The position numbers were made by a program, and so were the translations under genes. Below the pieces are notes generated by a model. It did no database searches. It saw nothing but the letters and a program-made list of their open reading frames with translations, and was not told the origin of the DNA. DNA of 64,000 nt. Origin: Brachypodium distachyon (taxonomy: Eukaryota; Streptophyta; Magnoliopsida; Poales; Poaceae). Each line of letters opens with the position of its first letter. Position 1 is the first letter of the stretch. The DNA lies in assembly GCF_000005505.3 (NCBI RefSeq), contig NC_016131.3, positions 71,830,855 through 71,894,854 of the forward strand. Reading direction: 5' to 3'. Below are positions 21,802-33,328 of the stretch, one piece after another.

Positions 21802-23824
21802 TCATGTCGCCTGACCCATGGCCAGCGAGGCCAGTATAAGCAGAGGGAGTAGAATCTGCTGCGAAACCCATCCTGCAAATGATATATCAAGGGAAATAAC
21901 AGCAAATTAACTACAGTACCTACAACAGATGAAGGTTTTCTCTAAAAAAAACAGAAGATGAAGCCATCCAGACAATATCTCAAGGAAAGTTACCTGGAGC
22001 AGGTGCATGGCAGTTGTTAGAAGCACTAGCGGAGCCGGGTGGTGGTGGTGGAGTTTGTGAGTTTGTTGATGGAAGGATCCCGATGCCCGCACAATCTGCT
22101 CCGATTGAGCCTGAAACGATACCATGAGTTGGAAGTGAGATATGCGGTGTTTTTCTGCACGGAAGGGAAGTTGCTTGTGTCGTTTTTGGTCTTACATTCT
22201 TGGAAACAAGGCATCGTGGTCATGTTCAGAAGATTACTGAAGCCCTGCTTGCACTCGCAGTGGTAGCTGAGCCCTGTGCCGTTCTTGCAAGTGCCCCCAG
22301 AACCGCAGTAAGCCACTTCACAAGCTGTAGTATACATAAAGATCAATAAACCATATGACCAGAAAATGTTGTTGAGTGAAAACCAAGAGTAGAAAGTTGC
22401 AGTTTTTACGGTCTGGCGAGAGGGAGAAATTTCTGGGTGAAGGTGCCGGTGCTGGCGCTGACGTGTCGTTAGAACATGCACGATCAATGGTACCTGCAGG
22501 GATATGCTTTGATCTGATCATGTAATAGTATGAGATATACACAGGCTAGTAGATTTTCTGCACAGATGTTTTTGACTGAGCATCAGACTAGTGGACACAA
22601 GAACTCTGAAGATCACGCTGTGGACTTGAAAAAAACTAAATTCTGAAGATGACATGAAGACGCGAGCATTCTTAGCTTTTTTATCTGTATGATGGAGACG
22701 CGTGTTAAAGTTACAGAACCTGATTGTTTCGGTAACAGAGACAGGAAAAAGAATTGAGAAACCGAATTTATGGGGCATCTGTTGGACCAATGAAATTTAT
22801 GTACACTTGGACTTTCTGCGCCTCAAAATTGACTTTATTCAGACTAAAAAGTGGACTTCCTTTTGGAGTACAAAAGACTTCCGGCACGAACAGACCTCTG
22901 CAATTCCACATCATGTATATTTGAGATGCCTAAGTTCAGTAGCTAGTTGGGATGTATGAACTTATGGCTCCGTTTCTGTCCTTTCAACGGAGTTCGGCCG
23001 CAATGTGCGGGCGGATGGAATGTATATTTTTGAGATGCCTAAATCATGCAGAGTACATCTAGTGTACTCAGTCTTACGTTCTGAAAGATAATCTTACAAC
23101 AGAAAAAGTGATATGTATTCGGAGCCCAACCGTTGGCCAGAATTACTCAATTTCTGCAGAGGCAGAGGCAGTACATGCCCTATATATAACCACTGTTCAT
23201 TTTACACCCAACTGCAAATGTTTGGCACACACGTATTCAGTACGTGTACCAATTGTACGCCAGACTTGAGACGTATGCAGAAAAGTCTCTCTCTAAACAA
23301 ACTAGCCATCACGAGACTTGGGCGGAATGCAGTTATGATGAACCGACACTAGCAGCAACTGGTACAACAGACAATGACAGCTTGGCCATGGGTTGGCGGC
23401 CATTGATGAGGAGTATATGCACGCGGGTGTGGGGGCACTTTAATTTACTTACAGTTGGGGATGACGCAGGGGAGGAACCTGAGGCTATCGCCGACGTGCA
23501 TCTGCTTCCAGCCGGGGTCGCAGTCGCACCTGTACCCCGGCAGCCCGGTCGTCGCCGTGCAGTTCCCCTTCCCGCACGCCACCGCCTTGCACAGCGACCC
23601 TGCCGGAAAGATCGAGTCCGTTCAGGCCAAGAGCTCGTAACAAACAAACACGGCCAGGCGTTTGGAGAAGAAGACGAAGAGAAGAGAGTTTGTTGTTTAC
23701 CAATCACGGGGGCGAGGAGCGGGCTGAGAGGGGAGAAGAAGTCGTCGGCGACGGCCACCCCCGCGGCGGCGACGAGCAACGCCAAGGCCAAGGCCGCCGC
23801 TCTCCTTGCTGCTGCTGCCACCAT
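21802..23824 (-). CDS. Secreted, probably GPI-anchored, two-EGF-domain protein
   Basis: The six coding exons on the minus strand are 23824-23701, 23599-23453, 22493-22410, 22324-22196, 22110-21994 and 21872-21802. All introns are GT-AG and phases close to 672 nt (223 residues). Residues 1-26 are a hydrophobic signal peptide. The first EGF-like module (about 44-90) contains CKAVACGKGNC, GYRCDCDPGW and the family hallmark CVIPNC. A Pro/Ala-rich linker follows, then the second module (about 120-168) with CEVAYCGSGGTC, YHCECKQGFSNLL and CSIGADCAGIGI. A Ser/Pro-rich stretch leads to a C-terminal hydrophobic tail (ILLPLLILASLAM), as in GPI-anchored cell-surface proteins. Plant relatives are annotated only loosely (notch- or slit-like EGF proteins); molecular function is unknown. 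The 3' splice of exon 5 uses TTTCAG at 22111-22116, because reading through the intron breaks the second module. Confidence 0.9.
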
Positions 23825-23949
23825 CGATCTTGGCTGGTTTCGTCTGCCCTGGCCACTAGCAGTCCAGTACTGATGAGTGATGCCCGTTGGTGCTCTCTCC
23901 CCTTTTCTGTGGCTCTTCCGATGCGGGCGGGCGGTTGTTGCCGGTGGAG

Positions 23950-23955
23950 TTTAAA
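23950..23955 (-). promoter_or_regulatory. Possible TATA-like box of the EGF-like gene
   Basis: TTTAAA, in the context CTCTTTAAACTCC on the minus strand, lies about 126 bases upstream of the start codon at 23824. That is a reasonable distance for a grass core promoter with a short leader. It is a single weak motif only. Confidence 0.3.
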
Positions 23956-26600
23956 GAGGAACGGTACGGTTGGGCGGTGGGAGATTAGGAGTTTCCATGG
24001 GGGGCTTGGCTTTACTGGCTCAGGTTGGGATTGACCGCGCAACCGGCAGACCCGGCAGCGAGCCTACTAGACGTGAAGACTGAAGATGTGGCGAAGTCAA
24101 CACTGGGTTCCGTCCCATATGGCCGCTTGACGTGGACGGTGGACTCGACTGATCCAAATCTCCCGAACAGTATACTCAAAGCAAGCACTGAGTGTGTGTG
24201 TGTGTGTGTAGTCTGTCAGTTGTTTTGTCTACTAGAAAGATTGCATTGATTAATTAAGGGTCATGATTGAAGTAGTGAATGTTTTTAGTCATGTGTACGC
24301 GCAAGAGCCGTATCTACAGTAACAGACAACTTGACTCTTTTTTCCTTTAACTAGCATGACATGTCAGTGAAATGTCTAAGATAACGTGACGTGCTATCAA
24401 CCCCAACTATGTCATCGGGAAAAAGAATGCTAACAATATGTGGCATTACATATTGTTGATCTAAATGATTGTCAAAATTGAATCTTGAAATGCATGGATG
24501 AAGATAACATTTTTTTTTTGACAAGGACAGCACAAGAAATTCATCGTCTGTAAAGGAGAATAAAACCTTTTTTAAGGGAATGTAAAGGAGAACAAATGAA
24601 TACTCCAGCTCAGCATTGGGCTAAGTTATTGCCCGCAGAAAAAGAAAAGGCTATTACGCCGCGTAAGACACGTTAACGTAACGTGGCCCTATAGTGGGCT
24701 TTGGTCTATCTGAATGCAATCTTGCGTCCAGATCAAAAACATCAAAAGACACTTAATCCCAGCCCAATAGAACTCTCGACTCTAGGCCCACTTTCTCAAC
24801 GAGCTTGCTGCCGTCGAACAAACAAGTACAGTAGTAGAGTACTTCCACTAAAAAAAAATTGTAGTAGAGTACTTTACACAGCATGGGCTTCGCTGCTTCG
24901 CGCCAGCCTCAAAAAAGAAACGGATTTTTACGTTTTGAGCCAAAATTACTCTTTTGCATACGAGAGATTCATTTTTCTCTTGGATGATATTCTAGGATAT
25001 AATATCATAGCGTTCTGTAGCATATAAACGTGACCACAATCTTTGCTAACACCAAATAAAAATCACAATTCAAAGCCAAGTTAAGGTTCGGTTGCACGGT
25101 GGTTACAGGAAAGCCAGATTTCAATGTCGTAGACCCAAAGAGGAAAATGGCACCGTGCAGAGCTGGGCAGCTCGCTCAGCCCCGTCTGGACCAGCCGCCA
25201 CCAGCTGCATGCGAGGAACCCTCCAAAGCTCCGTGGACGTGCCATAGCCCGTGCGGTTAACTGAAGACGAAGGAGCAAGCACCCACCACGCACACTCCAG
25301 ACGGATCCGGGTTCCGGGGCCTATCCACCAATTAATCATGGCGTCTCATGCATGGTCCAAACCATCCAGCGAAGACACGAAGCGGTACAGCACAGGCCGG
25401 TGTTCTACTCTCCTATACTGTCACACTCGGCGCGGTCCCTTATATTATGTTGCATTTTGTATTTGCCCCAAACCCACATACATATTCTTTGCGTTACACG
25501 CCATGATCTGTACTCCACTCTGTAGCCCCAAGCGGCAGCTGCGTCCGTACGTAGTACTATACCAGACCGGATGATGAGGGATCGAGGTTGAGTACACGAA
25601 GCTGGAGTAAGCTGTTTGCATGTACAGGGCAGTGTACTTATGTGCGGATTCAATGGATGGAAGCTGGTATCACTGCTCCTTCCATCTCCTATTAAGACTT
25701 AAATTTATCTAAATATGTTTAAAAAACAGAAAAACATTTAATATGGGACGCAGGGTGGGGGCACATGCACGTCCTGCCTCTGTGGAAACCGAATTAAGCA
25801 TGCATGCGTCGCAGGGCAAGCAAAGATAGTTATTCAGCCAGAGACAAGCAGTCCAGCACATCTGCACATGCGAGTGTTTTCCTTCGGCTTCACGCCGACA
25901 TGCGAGTTATTATGAGTTTATGACACAACAATCCAGTGATCCTTTGTTCAGTCAGCTCATGGGACATACTCGGTCTTTGACAGTCCTGGAAATGTCAAAC
26001 TTGAGATGTCTTCGCTGTCTCGGCAATAAAGAAACAACAAGGTTAATTAATTAATCAACTTGAGATTCCAGGGACGAACCTGAGGAAAGAGACCAGCAGC
26101 TCCAAATGGCTAGCGCGTACCCCATCAACATCACACGCCTCGAATCGCCGCTCAGCTCAGCTGAGTGAGTCACGAGGCTAACCGATCCATGATTGAAATG
26201 GACCCGGCCGTGTGTGTAGCGTACTCTTCCTAGCTCCTTCCCGATCGACATTAAAAAGACCCTGATGACACAGGCGGCAGAGATCGATAGACAGGGATCC
26301 ATGCACACGCCATGTTCCGGGCGAGCCGCTTCACGTGGTCGGCCGCCGCTCGCGCTCGGCTCGCCGTGGTTGACTGCTACCTTGGGAGTAGCTAGCTAGC
26401 TACGCGGCGGTTGTTGGCCGCTGGAATCTGTTTAGGTGCTAACCTTAGGTTACGCATTGAAATATACCTATTATACGCATGGTGTGTAGAGTACTTGTTT
26501 ACATATTGTATCGAACACCTCGTGTCATGAGGCGTATAATATACGTGACACCAGTGTGCGTGATGAGTTAACATACGTACGTTTGCGTTTTGCCTTTGCT
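23956..26600. other. Intergenic region between divergent EGF-like and IQD genes
   Basis: The interval separates the starts of the minus-strand EGF-like gene and the plus-strand IQD gene and presumably holds both promoters. A (GT)n run lies near 24191-24209, and a degenerate Stowaway-like MITE near 25672-25758 is listed separately. Just before the IQD start, CTTTGCTTTGCAG ending at 26606 looks like a splice acceptor, so a 5'-UTR intron beginning in this interval is likely. No additional coding homology is recognised. Confidence 0.45.
25672..25758. mobile_element. Degenerate Stowaway-like MITE
   Basis: The left end CTCCTTCCATCTCCTATTAA and the right end TTAATATGGGACGCAGGG form an imperfect inverted repeat, like the CTCCCTCCGTCCCATATTAA ends of grass Stowaway elements. 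The interior is AT-rich and non-coding, with TTAAATTTATC and GTTTAAAAAAC words. Boundaries are approximate. Confidence 0.45.
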
Positions 26601-26641
26601 TTGCAGAGTGAGACTGAGACAGGGCGGCGGCCGGCGCAGCA

Positions 26642-28083
26642 ATGGGGAAGGCGGCGAGGTGGCTGAGGTCCTTCCTGGGCGCCGGCGGGAAGAAGGATTC
26701 CAAGAGGGACAGCAGGGCGACGACGCACGCCGAGGCGCCGTTGCCGGGAGCGACCCCGAAGGAGAAGATCAGGTGGAGCTTCCGGCGGCCCGTGGTGCTG
26801 CCAGCGGCAGCCGAGCAACTGGCCGCCAGTGCCGCCGTAGGCGCGTCCCGGCCACGGCCGGCGCCGGAGCCGGAGACGGTGGTACTGTTCGATCAGAAGA
26901 AGCACGCCGCGGCAGACGTGGCGGCGGCCACGGTTGTGCGTCTCTCCTCTCGCAGCAAGGCGCCGCCGCCTGCGAGCATCATCCTCGCCGAGGCGGCGGC
27001 GGCTGTCAGGATCCAGGCAACATTCAGAGGCTATCTGGTATGTCCGGCCGGTCGATCGCGTTGTCGGCAATGCATGCAGCAGAAGCAGAGCTTGGAGCCA
27101 GCCACTTGACTGACTGACTGACGTGCGGGAGCACTGATTCATGAATGCAGGCAAGGACGGCGCTGTGCGCGCTGCGGGGCATAGTGAAGCTGCAAGCCGT
27201 GGTGCGAGGGCAGCTGGTGAGGAAGCAGGCCAAGGCGACGCTCCGGTGCATGCAGGCTCTCCTGGCGGCGCAGTCCCAGCTGCGCGCGCACCGGATGCGC
27301 TTCCTCCAGATCCAAGTCCCAGACCAGCCGCCACCGCCCAGCAGGCCGCGGCACCACCCCAGGCACCGCAGACCCTCCTACGAAACGAACATGAGGTCGT
27401 GCGAGGAGAACGCCAAGGCCGTGGAGACGGACTACAGCGGCGGCAAGGGCGACAGGCAAAGGCAGTGCTCGCCGGCGCCGTCGTCGGGGATGACGACGGA
27501 GCTGAGCCCGACGATGGCGAGCAGCTGGCACCTGGATGCGTCCAGCAGCCCACAGTCCCAGAACGTGTCGGCGGGCGCGGACCCGCCGAGCTACATGGGG
27601 AACACGGAGTCGTCGAGGGCCAAGGCGCGGTCGCAGAGCGCGCCCAGGCAGCGCGCCATGGCCATGGACGCGCACGCGCACGCGCAGCTGGAGCGGCAGC
27701 CGAGCGGCAGGAGGAAGGGCGCCGAGCACAGGAGCGTGCCCAGGGGCGCCAGGATGCAGCGCTCCTCCTCCCAGCAGCAGCAGCAGCAGTCCGGCAGCTC
27801 CTCGTTCTTCCGGCCATGGTCGTCGTCGGTGAAGCTGGACTCGTCTAGCGCCTCGCTCAGGGACAGGGACAGGGACAGGGACAGCGAGTGCGGGTCCACC
27901 ACCAGCTCCGTCCTCACCGCCGCCACCACCGTCTACAGCCGGACCCGCTCGCTCGTCGGACTCGAGGTAAGCACATAGATCAACTGCATCGCCTGCATAC
28001 TCTGTTTTTTCACCGTCACATGCATTTGTCATCTTCTTTTCCCCTTCTTCCTTCTTCTTCAGGTACGCAGGGGCCTGTACTGA
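26642..28083 (+). CDS. IQ67-domain (IQD) calmodulin-binding protein
   Basis: The three exons are 26642-27037, 27151-27966 and 28063-28083, giving 410 residues with GT-AG introns. The N-terminus [13 protein letters not shown] and IRWSFRR are the basic motifs usual for IQDs. The IQ67 domain spans about residues 117-183, with [24 protein letters not shown] and a third [15 protein letters not shown] unit. It is split by a phase-0 intron after FRGYL, the position conserved across the family and strong support for the model. The rest is Ser-, Gln- and Arg-rich low complexity, including a QQQQQQ run near 27777-27789 and a (DR)n run from GGGACA repeats near 27860-27881, ending [14 protein letters not shown] and RTRSLVGLE motifs. 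IQDs bind calmodulin and scaffold it at microtubules, plasma membrane or nucleus. A probable 5'-UTR splice acceptor lies at 26606. The third exon codes only VRRGLY, and retention of intron 2 would end the protein at VST. Confidence 0.94.
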
Positions 28084-29130
28084 TTGATTATACTGCCAAC
28101 GGTATCAAGATTCAGGAAGCCACAACTACTCCGTACTATACTATCCGGAAGAAGAATCGTAGGGCGGGAATTCTTCGTTTGTTCCGGGTTTGATGGTCTC
28201 ATTGAATTGCTGATGGGAAATTAGCTGAGTTTTAGTTGAGAGTGCTGTATGTACATACATACTACGGGCAAGTCAAGTGTACATTTTATATAGGGCATTG
28301 AGTTGTGATGATTCTTGCAAATGTGTTGATGTAAGAGAATTACCACATCAGTAATAGTGGAGTGTAGTATCGCAAAGGGTTGTACTAGTTGCACAGTGTA
28401 ATAAGCTCGGGATTGAGCGATCAATAGTTTCAGCACGGCTTCTTCTGATTCTCTCCGTGCGGTACGATTGAGTTAACTTCGCGTTGTCGTGGTAGTTGGG
28501 CAAGCAGCCATGCTCCAGTTTCTGTGATGGGCCAGCATTAACTGTCGTTGATCATTGTCCTTCTTGGCCGGCAAACACGGATCAAGAGAGCGTGTTCTGC
28601 TTGCCTTAAAAAAAAGGAAAAGGAAAAAACAGTTTTGGTCTCTGTTAACTCGTCGTGCCTAAAAAATTCTTTGAGATTTTTATTAGCCGACCAAACTATA
28701 CTATTTTCTCCGCTCCATATTAAATGTATGCTCATATTTAAACAAATTTGAGTCAGACATAATTTTTTAAATATGCAAATGCTCAATTTTCGTTGGACAC
28801 AGTGAATCGAATCCAGCATCTTCCACTTAGAAATAGATACTTCTTTGCCTACAGGAATTAATTACTCAACTCTGAAAGTTTTGGCGGGACAGTATTTCTA
28901 AGCTGACTATATCGTGGGAATAGATACTTTATCATCAGGTGAACAAAATATTAAATCATGGACTTCAAAGTATTGCGAGCTTAGCGCGGTTCTTTTATTT
29001 TGTAAGAAAATAACAATTCATCTCGTGCCAGAGGCTACCCAAAGCACTTCACTCATCATATCTTCACTGATCATATGTATACTGATGGGACGCCTCAATT
29101 CTCCCATGCTTAGAGGTTGTTGGGATATGA
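28084..29130. other. IQD 3' region and spacer, no gene recognised
   Basis: The first part is presumably IQD 3' UTR. The segment around 28690-28800, beginning CTCCGCTCCATATTAAATG, resembles one end of a decayed Stowaway-type MITE. No coding sequence is recognised. Confidence 0.4.
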
Positions 29131-29488
29131 TCAAGAGGCCGGAGCGAAGGAGTTGACCACGCGTGTGTTGGTCCAAGGGCCATCGAGCACCTCGACATTG
29201 TATGAGCCGCTCTGTCTTTTTTTTTGAGCGAAAGCCGCTCTGTCCATCGGCGTTCAGGACGATGATGAGGATCGTGAAGGTGAAGACAGGCCCATGTGAC
29301 AGCTCCGATCCGTTCCACACCTCGTTGAAGGTCAGTATCTCTCTAGATAGCCTTGCGTGCTCCTGCACCGCCCAATTGGCGATGACCAAGATCGCACGGT
29401 CATCCACGCCCGGGATTGGGCATGCTTCTTGCGTGAGAAGAGTGGCAAGAAAGAGGATGCAGATGGTGGCATAGGATGCACTCCTCAT
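29131..29488 (-). pseudogene. Cystatin-like secreted protein, frameshifted by a 28-bp retroposition scar
   Basis: The minus-strand frame starts at 29488 with a signal peptide (about 20 residues, CILFLATLL core) and continues into a cystatin-type fold signature: CPIPGVDD, NWAVQEHARL, LTFNEVWNG, VFTFTILIIVLNADGQ. The frame then enters unrelated sequence. At that point plus-strand AGCCGCTCTGTC (29205-29216) is repeated at 29233-29244 around a 16-base TTTTTTTTTGAGCGAA. Skipping the 28 added bases restores the frame into GSYNVEVLDGPWTNTRVVN and SFAPAS, stop at 29131-29133, matching the W-N-R-SF-PA ending of phytocystatins. Intact phytocystatins inhibit papain-type proteases through a QxVxG loop. 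Here that position reads ELSHG, so even the ancestral protein may not have been an inhibitor. The current product would be an aberrant C-terminus running to 29018. Confidence 0.75.
29205..29244 (-). mobile_element. Ultra-short poly(A) retroposon scar with 12-bp target-site duplication
   Basis: On the minus strand the inserted bases read TTCGCTCAAAAAAAAA, flanked on both sides by GACAGAGCGGCT. An A-tail, a 12-bp perfect target duplication and almost no body indicate target-primed reverse transcription with extreme 5' truncation of a LINE or SINE. It adds 28 bases in total and shifts the reading frame of the cystatin-like gene. Confidence 0.75.
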
Positions 29489-32400
29489 GGCTGATCATAG
29501 CTACAAGAAGAGGTCTGAATGGGTGTGGTTAAATTTCTCCTCCTGTGGCGTGAGACAAGTGGATCACATATTACCGGGACATTTTATTTAGAGTAAAATG
29601 CACGGCAGGTTCTAAAACTATTCGAGGTGTGTCAAGTGAGTCCTAATTCTATCAAAGTGCATATTTGGATGCTAATTCTTCGTAAGTTGTTCACGCGTGG
29701 TCCTATTTGAGCCCAAGCATAAAATTTTATTAGCAAATTTTTTTTAATCAATTTGTTTAGCAACTTTACGGATAGGTGTGAGTGTGTGACTAATAGCAAA
29801 CCCCTATTTCACTGTTGGACGTTCACTGTTCCCCGTTAGAAGTTGAATCTGTCCTGGTAGGCACGCACGGAACACTACGGGAAGCGCACACGGTGGACCG
29901 TGCACGTAAGCCCGTTTGGTTTACGTGCGGACGTGTTAGCAATACTCACACGGCCCACGAGGGTTTCTTTTTGCTCCTCTTCAAACGGTGGGCCGCGGCA
30001 TGCATGGGCTGGAGGCGGACTAGCCAAGAAGTTTTTTTTTTTAGCAGAACCTAGCCAAGAAGTTGGCACGAACTATGCTGGCGGGCGGTTAAGCCCGTCC
30101 GTCCGTATGCGGCCCAGATGACGCTTCGGCCATTACGTTCGTCTGCGGCCGCTACGGTCTTCATTTTGACTTGATCTTGGATTCCATGTACGTGTGTCGT
30201 GCATTGAATGACAAACCCAGTCCCCGCCGATCAATTCATCACCGGACATCCTCCGCTCCTGGGCCGTACTCCTAGGATCCTGACGTCCATTTGCAGTTTG
30301 CTCTCTCCGGATCCATGGATTCGAACTCTCTGGACGCTTCACTTCCGCAGGAGAGAAAAAAAAGGTGGAGTACGAAAGCCACAGCGCCTTTTCGCCAATA
30401 ATTCAGGGGCCCTGTATAGCTCGTGGTAGTGGGGGTGAACGATCGATCAGTCAATGGCGGGACCGCCGTTGTTGCCAACAACACGAGCGGGAGAGGATAG
30501 ATTCCCAAATTAAAGAGATCGAAAGAAAAAGCCATCGCCCAGTTCGTAATTCTGGCAGGCATTCTCCGGGTCCCGATCGTCTCGTTCTTTCAAAACCGAC
30601 AGCCCCGTCGCCTCTGCATTACTACCACACGAAATACATTTCGATGTACTGTAAAATGCATTGATGGATCTTGCGCCCGTACGCGGCGTGCTTGGGGTTT
30701 TGCAGCCCAGAGGAATGTGTCACTCTCATTCGCACTTGTGGCCTGGGCAAGCTCGAGGGTGTGCCTTTCCTCTGGTAGTCTGGTTGGTGGAGAAGGCAGC
30801 GCCAGTGCCGCGCGAGCGAGCGTACGTGCGGCTGGATCGGGTCATGGATGCCAGTTGACAAAACTCATTTTTGCATGCCGCCACCGACTGCGTGGATGGC
30901 CTGGAAGTGGACGTCAGTACCGGAAGGGAGGAGGAGGGCTCATCAGTCATCAGAGGCTTTTTACTTTCGTGATAGCAACCGCAGCCGCACCAAGGCGCAG
31001 GAGAAGAGAATCCGATCTGCAGCAGCTTCTAGAATATGTCCAACGAAAGGAACCATTCCAACCAGACATTGACTTCACTAGAACCAGACCGCTGCAAGTC
31101 CATCAGTGGCCGTCCGTCCTTGTTCCTCTGCTCCATGCGGGACTGAATTTCAAGAAGCAGCAACAACCCATGTACTCCTACTCAGGTTTCTTTTTTCCAA
31201 GCAGTGGAACGGATGATGCACCGGTGTCGCTACGCTACTCCGTCAGATCGACAATACAAACCTCTCTCATTTCCTGAACAGAAGCTCCACCCCAAGTGTA
31301 GCTAAAATTTGACCCGTCTTCAGTTCTCGGGACACGCGTCCTTCTCGGCTGCCTTGGACGCTCCGATTCTCGGCGTCGCTCAACAACAACAAGGATCGAT
31401 TGGGTAATCCTGCAGCACAGTGACCCGATCCGATCCTGTTGGTGGAGGGAAAAAAGAAGAACCAAATCTCTGGATGAGGACATCTGATGAACAGGGTCCG
31501 GAAGGACGTATGGCACAGGAGCCGCCACTGAATTTTCAACCCCTTTTTAGATCAATTATGCACCCGACAAGCCCATCTGAGGGCTGCTAATGCGTGTCCG
31601 GGTGATCGATCCCTGTTCCGCCACTGCATAATTAACACTACTTATTGATCTATAGAGCTGACCTCCGGAAAAACCTGGTGAATAATGCCACCTGCACTAT
31701 GCTCACCACAAACAATCTCCATGGTCTCTGATGACCCCAGGCAACTGCAATAATGCAGCTGCAGTATGTGACACACAGGTAGGAAGAGTACGTTACAAGT
31801 GGCCGGTTTCATTCCGTTGCAATTGCAGGTGTTACAAGTGGAGTTTCAGTGATGATGATGATACGCCGTTGAGCGCCATATCTGTTCTGAACTGAAATTG
31901 TTTAGCATATGCACCTTTCGTCTCCAGATACCAAAAATACAGTATATTGGAGAAAAGGTCAGCTAGTTGACGGTAGCTTTTTTCTTCTTCAAAAAGGGGA
32001 CCTGCCTGGCCTCTGCATCGAAACGATGCACACAACTGACGGTAGCTGAAGATTCCCTGGTACCCAAAATACCATGACGGAAGGTATTGACATGTGTTCC
32101 AGTCGTGACTCCTTTAAACTAAAAGCATGTATAATTACGAAGAAGAATGTTCGCCGTGTGTGCAGACTTTATGACACTTGGCAGGGAAATGTAGTGTTTC
32201 CAAAAGAGAAGGAATGAGAAGGAAACACACTTGGCAAGGAAATACGATTTTTAATTTCCCAAAGGGAAGGACAAGGCAAAAATGAGAGAGCAAAATACTC
32301 CATAGAAGGTGATGATGTGCATGTCTCAACTGCAACCTTGCATGCACGTTTCGTCTCAAAACATCAATAAGTTTGGGAAACAAGTCAACCAGCTTGTGCA

Positions 32401-32980
32401 CAAGATTCTCTCCTGGTGTCTAAAATGAGTTTTCCAAAGCAAATGCCTGTATCCCAGTTATTTCTTGGTCGACAATCATAACCATCCGATTTAGATTTTA
32501 GATTTTCTGATCCTTTGTACTTGCATGATTCTTGCACAAATCTCAAATGATTGAATCATATGATTTTAAACATCGCCTTAGAAATAGTTATTTCTCAATT
32601 CTCTTGGAAATAGCAAAACCATTTTTTTATGGTAACTTTTTATCTTTATGGTACTACTGATGACTACTAGTAAGACCAGTATAAGTCCTATGGAAGTCCA
32701 ACTGTTGATTTGCAGGGTATACATATTGGTACTTGTTCCTTTACGCTCACCTACCAGTAACACGAACTCTTTTTGGTAAACAATTTATAATACTACTAGT
32801 ATTATCGACGTGTTCCGATGCTTGTGTGTTTTGACTTCACCCGTTTCTTTAGACTTAGAGGGTTGTCAAAAAGTTCAGTAAAAAGAATGCACACACAGAC
32901 CTAATTAATTAAGGGAGGGAAAATTTCTCCAAAAGCGGTGGAAAAGGCAAGAAAATAATAGAGTAAAATACTCCATAATG
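29489..32980. other. Intergenic, no gene recognised
   Basis: Frames at 30133-30562, 30717-31277 and 31235-31539 have no family resemblance, and their overlaps on both strands argue against coding. No repeat ends or RNA genes are recognised. A faint internal echo (ACACTTGGCAGGGAAAT / ACACTTGGCAAGGAAAT) occurs near 32163 and 32227. Confidence 0.4.
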
Positions 32981-33313
32981 AATTATAGCTACCTAACGAG
33001 TCTGCAATACCTGTGTAGTGCTTTAGTTTTTCTTCTAGTGAAGAATACGAATGACCTATCTAGTTTCTTTTTGTACTTTACTTTTGACCTGAGGATCAAA
33101 AGCCTGCAGGTTGATCCAACTGTAACCGGGGAAGGCTATATTCAGTACTCGAACACTGCCTTGCGCCCTTGCCAGACCTTTTCACTTTTCCATCTAATGG
33201 AAAGTTCACTCGACGTTGATGTTTCATGTATCACAAGTCCAAATAGCTCAAGCTTTTATGTGTCAAGTCCCTCCAACCTATATGTAGAATTTGAGTGTGT
33301 GTGGTGGAAGGGA

Positions 33314-33328
33314 GGGGGGGGGGGGGGG
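33314..33328 (+). repeat. G15 homopolymer
   Basis: Fifteen consecutive G residues follow GGGA. Runs of this length are prone to replication and sequencing slippage, and the true length may differ. Confidence 0.9.

Noticed and set aside
26525..28032. A 430-residue and a 297-residue minus-strand frame over the IQD gene
   Set aside because: They are Arg/Ala/Pro-rich shadows of a GC-rich coding region; the plus strand has the IQ67 domain and the conserved phase-0 intron.
30300..30325. Second tRNA-like GATTCGAACTC word
   Set aside because: No T-stem pairing and no cloverleaf context.
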